From a bacterium (GTDB taxonomy: Bacteria > Bacillota > Bacilli > Lactobacillales > Streptococcaceae), in NCBI GenBank assembly GCA_905221105.1, contig CAJNBW010000002.1, positions 1 through 64,000 on the forward strand: DNA of 64,000 nt, in the 5' to 3' direction. Positions 60,653-64,000 of this stretch are shown here, in pieces (position 1 is the stretch's first letter; each line of letters starts with the position of its first letter). Both the position numbers and the translations under genes were made by a program. The notes below the pieces were generated by a model that was not told where the DNA came from, did no database searches, and saw nothing but the letters and a program-made list of their open reading frames with translations.

Positions 60653-61519
60653 ATGATATTATCTATTATTTCTCAAGGATTTGTCTGGGCTATTTTAGGT
60701 CTAGGAATCTTTATGACATTTAGGATTTTAAACTTTCCAGATATGACAACAGAAGGTTCCTTCCCTCTTGGGGGAGCTGTTGCTGTCACTCTGATAACCA
60801 AAGGTGTAAATCCCTTTTTAGCGACACTTGTTGCTGTAGGAGCAGGTTGTTTGGCTGGAATGGCAGCAGGTCTTCTTTATACAAAAGGGAAAATCCCAAC
60901 CTTGCTCTCAGGGATTTTGGTGATGACTTCTTGTCACTCTATCATGCTCTTGATTATGGGACGTGCGAATTTAGGCTTGCTTGGAACTAAGCAAATTCAG
61001 GATGTTTTGCCTTTTGATTCGGATTTGAATCAACTCTTGACAGGTCTTATCTTTGTCAGTCTTGTCATTGCTCTCATGCTCTTTTTCTTGGACACCAAAC
61101 TTGGACAAGCCTATATTGCTACAGGTGACAATCCTGATATGGCTAGAAGTTTCGGAATTCATACTGGACGCATGGAGCTCATGGGCTTGGTCTTATCAAA
61201 TGGGGTGATTGCCCTTGCAGGTGCCCTCATTGCCCAGCAAGAAGGCTATGCTGATGTTTCTCGAGGAATCGGGGTTATCGTTGTGGGGCTTGCAAGTTTG
61301 ATTATTGGAGAAGTTATCTTCAAGAGTTTGAGCTTGGCAGAGCGTTTGATTACCATCGTTGTAGGTTCTATCGCCTATCAATTTTTAGTATGGGCAGTTA
61401 TCGCGCTTGGATTTAACACAAGTTACCTTCGTCTATACAGTGCAGTGATTTTAGCAGTCTGCCTCATGATTCCAACATTTAAGCAAACAATCTTGAAAGG
61501 AGCCAAGTTAAGTAAATGA
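60653..61519 (+). CDS. trpY: Tryptophan ABC transporter permease
   Basis: 289 residues, about eight hydrophobic segments, of the BPD_transp_2-like family: LNFPDMTTEGSFPLGGAVAV and ILVMTSCHSIMLL. The start at 60653 follows AAAAGG; an ATG at 60584 lies in the hairpin. The stop overlaps the ATPase start by 4 nt. Confidence 0.84.
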   Translation: MILSIISQGFVWAILGLGIFMTFRILNFPDMTTEGSFPLGGAVAVTLITKGVNPFLATLVAVGAGCLAGMAAGLLYTKGKIPTLLSGILVMTSCHSIMLLIMGRANLGLLGTKQIQDVLPFDSDLNQLLTGLIFVSLVIALMLFFLDTKLGQAYIATGDNPDMARSFGIHTGRMELMGLVLSNGVIALAGALIAQQEGYADVSRGIGVIVVGLASLIIGEVIFKSLSLAERLITIVVGSIAYQFLVWAVIALGFNTSYLRLYSAVILAVCLMIPTFKQTILKGAKLSK

Positions 61520-62274
61520 CAGCAATTGTAGAATTAAAAAATGCAACCAAAGTCGTAAAAAATGGCTTTGATGAAGAAAAGATTATTTTAAATGATGTTT
61601 CCTTAGAAATTTTTGAACAGGATTTTATCACGATTTTAGGTGGAAATGGTGCTGGTAAATCAACTCTCTTTAACACTATTGCGGGAACCTTATCACTAAC
61701 CAGTGGGACAATTCGTATCTTGGGTGAAGATGTTACCAAATTTTCACCCGAGAAGCGTGCCAAGTATCTGTCTCGTGTTTTCCAAGATCCCAAGATGGGG
61801 ACAGCTCCTCGTATGACAGTGGCTGAAAATCTTTTGATTGCTAAGTTCCGTGGTGAAAAGCGTGGACTCTTTCCAAGACGTCTGGCTAGTTATAAGGATG
61901 AGTTTCAGGCTACTATTGAAAAAGTAGGAAATGGTCTTGAGAAACACTTGAATACACCGATTGAGTTTTTATCAGGTGGTCAAAGACAAGCCTTGAGCCT
62001 CTTGATGGCAACCTTGAAGCGTCCTGAATTACTCTTGTTGGACGAGCATACTGCGGCCCTTGATCCAAAGACCAGTGTGGCCTTGATGGAATTGACGGAT
62101 GAGTTTGTCAAGAAAGATCAGCTGACAGCGCTTATGATTACCCACCATATGGAAGATGCTCTCAAATATGGTAATCGTCTGATTGTCATGAAAGAAGGAC
62201 GGATTATCCAAGATTTGAACCAAGAAGAAAAAGCAAAAATGAAAATCTCTGATTATTATCAACTCTTTGAATAA
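61516..62274 (+). CDS. trpZ: Tryptophan ABC transporter ATP-binding protein
   Basis: 252-residue ATPase: Walker A GGNGAGKST (42-50), signature LSGGQRQ (about 152-158), Walker B LLLLDEHTAALD, and ITHHMED. It starts within the permease stop (ATGA overlap). Energises the transporter with trpX and trpY. Confidence 0.92.
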   Translation: MTAIVELKNATKVVKNGFDEEKIILNDVSLEIFEQDFITILGGNGAGKSTLFNTIAGTLSLTSGTIRILGEDVTKFSPEKRAKYLSRVFQDPKMGTAPRMTVAENLLIAKFRGEKRGLFPRRLASYKDEFQATIEKVGNGLEKHLNTPIEFLSGGQRQALSLLMATLKRPELLLLDEHTAALDPKTSVALMELTDEFVKKDQLTALMITHHMEDALKYGNRLIVMKEGRIIQDLNQEEKAKMKISDYYQLFE

Positions 62275-62296
62275 AGTAGGGAAAATGAGTGAAATG

Positions 62297-62339
62297 GTTT
62301 ACTTTTTTTCTGAAATAAAGTATACTATATAAAGTAAAC
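62297..62339 (+). promoter_or_regulatory. dnaG promoter flanked by an inverted repeat
   Basis: GTTTACTTT (62297-62305) and AAAGTAAAC (62331-62339) are a perfect 9-bp inverted repeat 25 nt apart; TATACT (62321-62326) lies between and is the probable -10. Confidence 0.55.
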
Positions 62340-62363
62340 TATGATAACATGGAGGTATTGTGT

Positions 62364-64000
62364 ATGGTTGACAAACAAGTCATTGAAGAAATCAAAAACA
62401 ATGCCAACATTGTGGAAGTCATAGGAGATTTGATTTCTTTACAAAAGGCAGGACGGAACTATCTAGGGCTCTGTCCTTTTCATGGTGAGAAAACACCTTC
62501 TTTCAACGTTGTAGAGGACAAGCAGTTTTATCACTGTTTTGGTTGTGGTCGCTCAGGTGATGTCTTTAAGTTCATCGAGGAGTACCAAGGGGTTCCCTTT
62601 ATGGAGGCTGTCCAAATCTTAGGTCAGCGTGTTGGGATAGAGGTGGAAAAACCGCTTTATAGTGAGCAGAAGCCCGCCTCCCCCCACCAAGCTCTTTATG
62701 ATATGCACGAAGATGCTGCCAAATTTTATCATGCTATTCTCATGACAACGACCATGGGGGAGGAGGCCAGAAACTACCTTTATCAGCGTGGTTTGACAGA
62801 TGAAGTGCTTAAGCATTTTCGGATTGGTTTAGCACCTCCAGAACGAAACTATCTCTATCAACGTTTGTCTGGTCAGTATCGTGAAGAGGATTTCCTAGAT
62901 TCAGGACTGTTTTATCTCTCGGATGCTAATCAATTTGTAGACACCTTTCACAATCGGATTATGTTTCCCCTGACAAATGATCAGGGAAAGGTCATTGCCT
63001 TCTCAGGTCGTATCTGGCAGAAAACGGATTCACAAACTTCTAAGTATAAAAATAGCCGATCGACTGCAATTTTTAACAAAAGTTACGAATTATATCATAT
63101 GGATAGGGCAAAAAAATCTTCTGGTAAAGCCAGTGAGATTTACCTCATGGAAGGGTTCATGGATGTTATTGCAGCCTATCGGGCTGGAATCGAAAATGCT
63201 GTGGCGTCTATGGGAACGGCCTTGAGTCGTGAGCATGTTGAGCATCTGAAAAGGTTAACCAAGAAGTTGGTTCTTGTTTACGATGGCGATAAGGCTGGGC
63301 AAGCTGCGACATTGAAAGCCTTAGATGAAATTGGTGATATGCCTGTGCAGATCGTCAGCATGCCTGATAACTTGGATCCAGATGAGTATCTACAAAAAAA
63401 TGGTCCAGAAGATTTGGCCTATCTATTAACAAAAACTCGTATTAGTCCGATTGAGTTTTACATTCACCAGTACAAGCCTGAAAATAGTGAAAATCTGCAG
63501 GCTCAGATTGAGTTTATTGAAAAAATAGCTCCCTTGATTGTTCAAGAAAAGTCTATCACTGCTCAAAACAGCTATATTCATATTTTAGCTGACAGTCTGG
63601 CATCCTTTGATTATGCCCAGATTGAGCAGATTGTTAATGAGAGTCGACAGGCACAAAGGCAGAATCGCATGGAAGGAATTTCCAGACAGACGCCAATCAC
63701 CATGCCTGTTACCAAGCAGTTATCGGCTATTATGAGGGCAGAAGCCCATCTACTTTATCGAATGATGGAATCCCCTCTTGTTTTGAATGATTACCGTTTG
63801 CGAGAAGATTTTGCATTTGACACACCTGAATTTCAGGTTTTATATGACTTACTTGGCCAGTATGGCAATCTTCCTCCAGAAGTTTTAGCAGAGCAGACAG
63901 AGGAAGTTGAAAGAGCTTGGTATCAAGTCTTAGCTCAGGATTTGCCTGCTGAGATGTCTCCGCAGGAACTTAGTGAAGTAGAGATGACTCGAAACAAGGC
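62364..64000 (+). CDS. dnaG: DNA primase (3' end outside window)
   Basis: Makes RNA primers at the replication fork. From ATG 62364 (GGAGGT at 62351-62356) the frame stays open to the window edge: 545 codons. Seen: the CHC2 zinc ligands C37, H40, C58 and C61, and the Toprim domain with LMEGFMDVIAAYRAG and VYDGDKAGQAA. The C-terminal DnaB-binding part is cut off. It has its own promoter region after trpZ; in streptococci rpoD normally follows. Confidence 0.96.
   Translation, partial: MVDKQVIEEIKNNANIVEVIGDLISLQKAGRNYLGLCPFHGEKTPSFNVVEDKQFYHCFGCGRSGDVFKFIEEYQGVPFMEAVQILGQRVGIEVEKPLYSEQKPASPHQALYDMHEDAAKFYHAILMTTTMGEEARNYLYQRGLTDEVLKHFRIGLAPPERNYLYQRLSGQYREEDFLDSGLFYLSDANQFVDTFHNRIMFPLTNDQGKVIAFSGRIWQKTDSQTSKYKNSRSTAIFNKSYELYHMDRAKKSSGKASEIYLMEGFMDVIAAYRAGIENAVASMGTALSREHVEHLKRLTKKLVLVYDGDKAGQAATLKALDEIGDMPVQIVSMPDNLDPDEYLQKNGPEDLAYLLTKTRISPIEFYIHQYKPENSENLQAQIEFIEKIAPLIVQEKSITAQNSYIHILADSLASFDYAQIEQIVNESRQAQRQNRMEGISRQTPITMPVTKQLSAIMRAEAHLLYRMMESPLVLNDYRLREDFAFDTPEFQVLYDLLGQYGNLPPEVLAEQTEEVERAWYQVLAQDLPAEMSPQELSEVEMTRNK

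Overview
The window is low-GC chromosomal DNA of a streptococcus of the Mitis group (S. pneumoniae, S. mitis or S. pseudopneumoniae). The evidence is: two choline-binding surface proteins (a phosphorylcholine esterase Pce/CbpE and a LytB-type glucosaminidase), a PavA homologue, PmrA, BOX repeats, ComX-type competence boxes (TACGAATA) in front of comEA-comEC and coiA, and proteins nearly identical to pneumococcal ones as I remember them. The species cannot be fixed from the sequence alone. Almost every gene is a core housekeeping gene on the + strand; only dacA, a helicase/oxidoreductase pair and pavA are on the - strand.

Layout. 1-5177: sufC(partial)-sufD-sufS-sufU-sufB, the Fe-S cluster assembly operon. 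5228-9190: dacA (PBP3, -), an AI-2E family membrane protein, and tuf. 9208-9404: a BOX element. 9462-11518 (-): a DEAD-box helicase and a Gfo/Idh oxidoreductase, translationally coupled. 11672-13623: a DUF1275 membrane protein, then rplU-prp-rpmA, whose long leader carries a diverged BOX-like element and an L21-type leader. 13624-14334: two hairpins and a lone low-GC lipoprotein gene. 14577-22001: mtaR/cpsY-type regulator, lspA, rluD, pce, then proB-proA-proC. 22036-22150: a second BOX. 22231-24994: tmk-holB-yabA-rsmI. 25129-28988: trmFO, pyrH-frr, cvfB and a YozE-type gene. 29068-33668: phoH, a GNAT acetyltransferase, and the competence operon comEA-comEC behind a combox. 33700-35502: infC-rpmI-rplT with an L20-type attenuator, and a glyoxalase-family gene. 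35537-37500: pyrK-pyrDb behind a PyrR-type attenuator. 37599-41022: lytB and pavA (convergent). 41127-46002: ybeY-dgkA-era-mutM-coaE-pmrA-rpmG-secG. 46104-49763: rnr-smpB-tehB. 49770-50533: a small hicA-hicB cassette bounded by a 45-bp direct repeat. 50555-55049: coiA, pepF, an O-methyltransferase and prsA. 55211-59155: ftsW and ppc. 59224-62274: a T-box (UGG specifier) tryptophan transporter operon. 62364 to the end: dnaG, cut by the window edge.

How the genes work together. Several RNA-level controls can be read directly: an L21-type leader (rplU), an L20-type leader (infC), a PyrR leader (pyrK), a tryptophan T-box (trpX) and an apparent AUA start codon for infC. The competence genes comEA, comEC and coiA share the ComX box.

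The most unusual locus is the hicAB insertion between tehB and coiA. A 45-46 bp block holding both the terminator and the combox occurs on each side of the cassette, so the toxin-antitoxin genes sit behind their own copy of a competence promoter as well as a sigma-A promoter with a palindromic operator. The hicA toxin frame has an in-frame amber codon where the family normally has tryptophan, while hicB is intact. No wholly new multi-gene system was seen; this locus is the best candidate for an undescribed arrangement.
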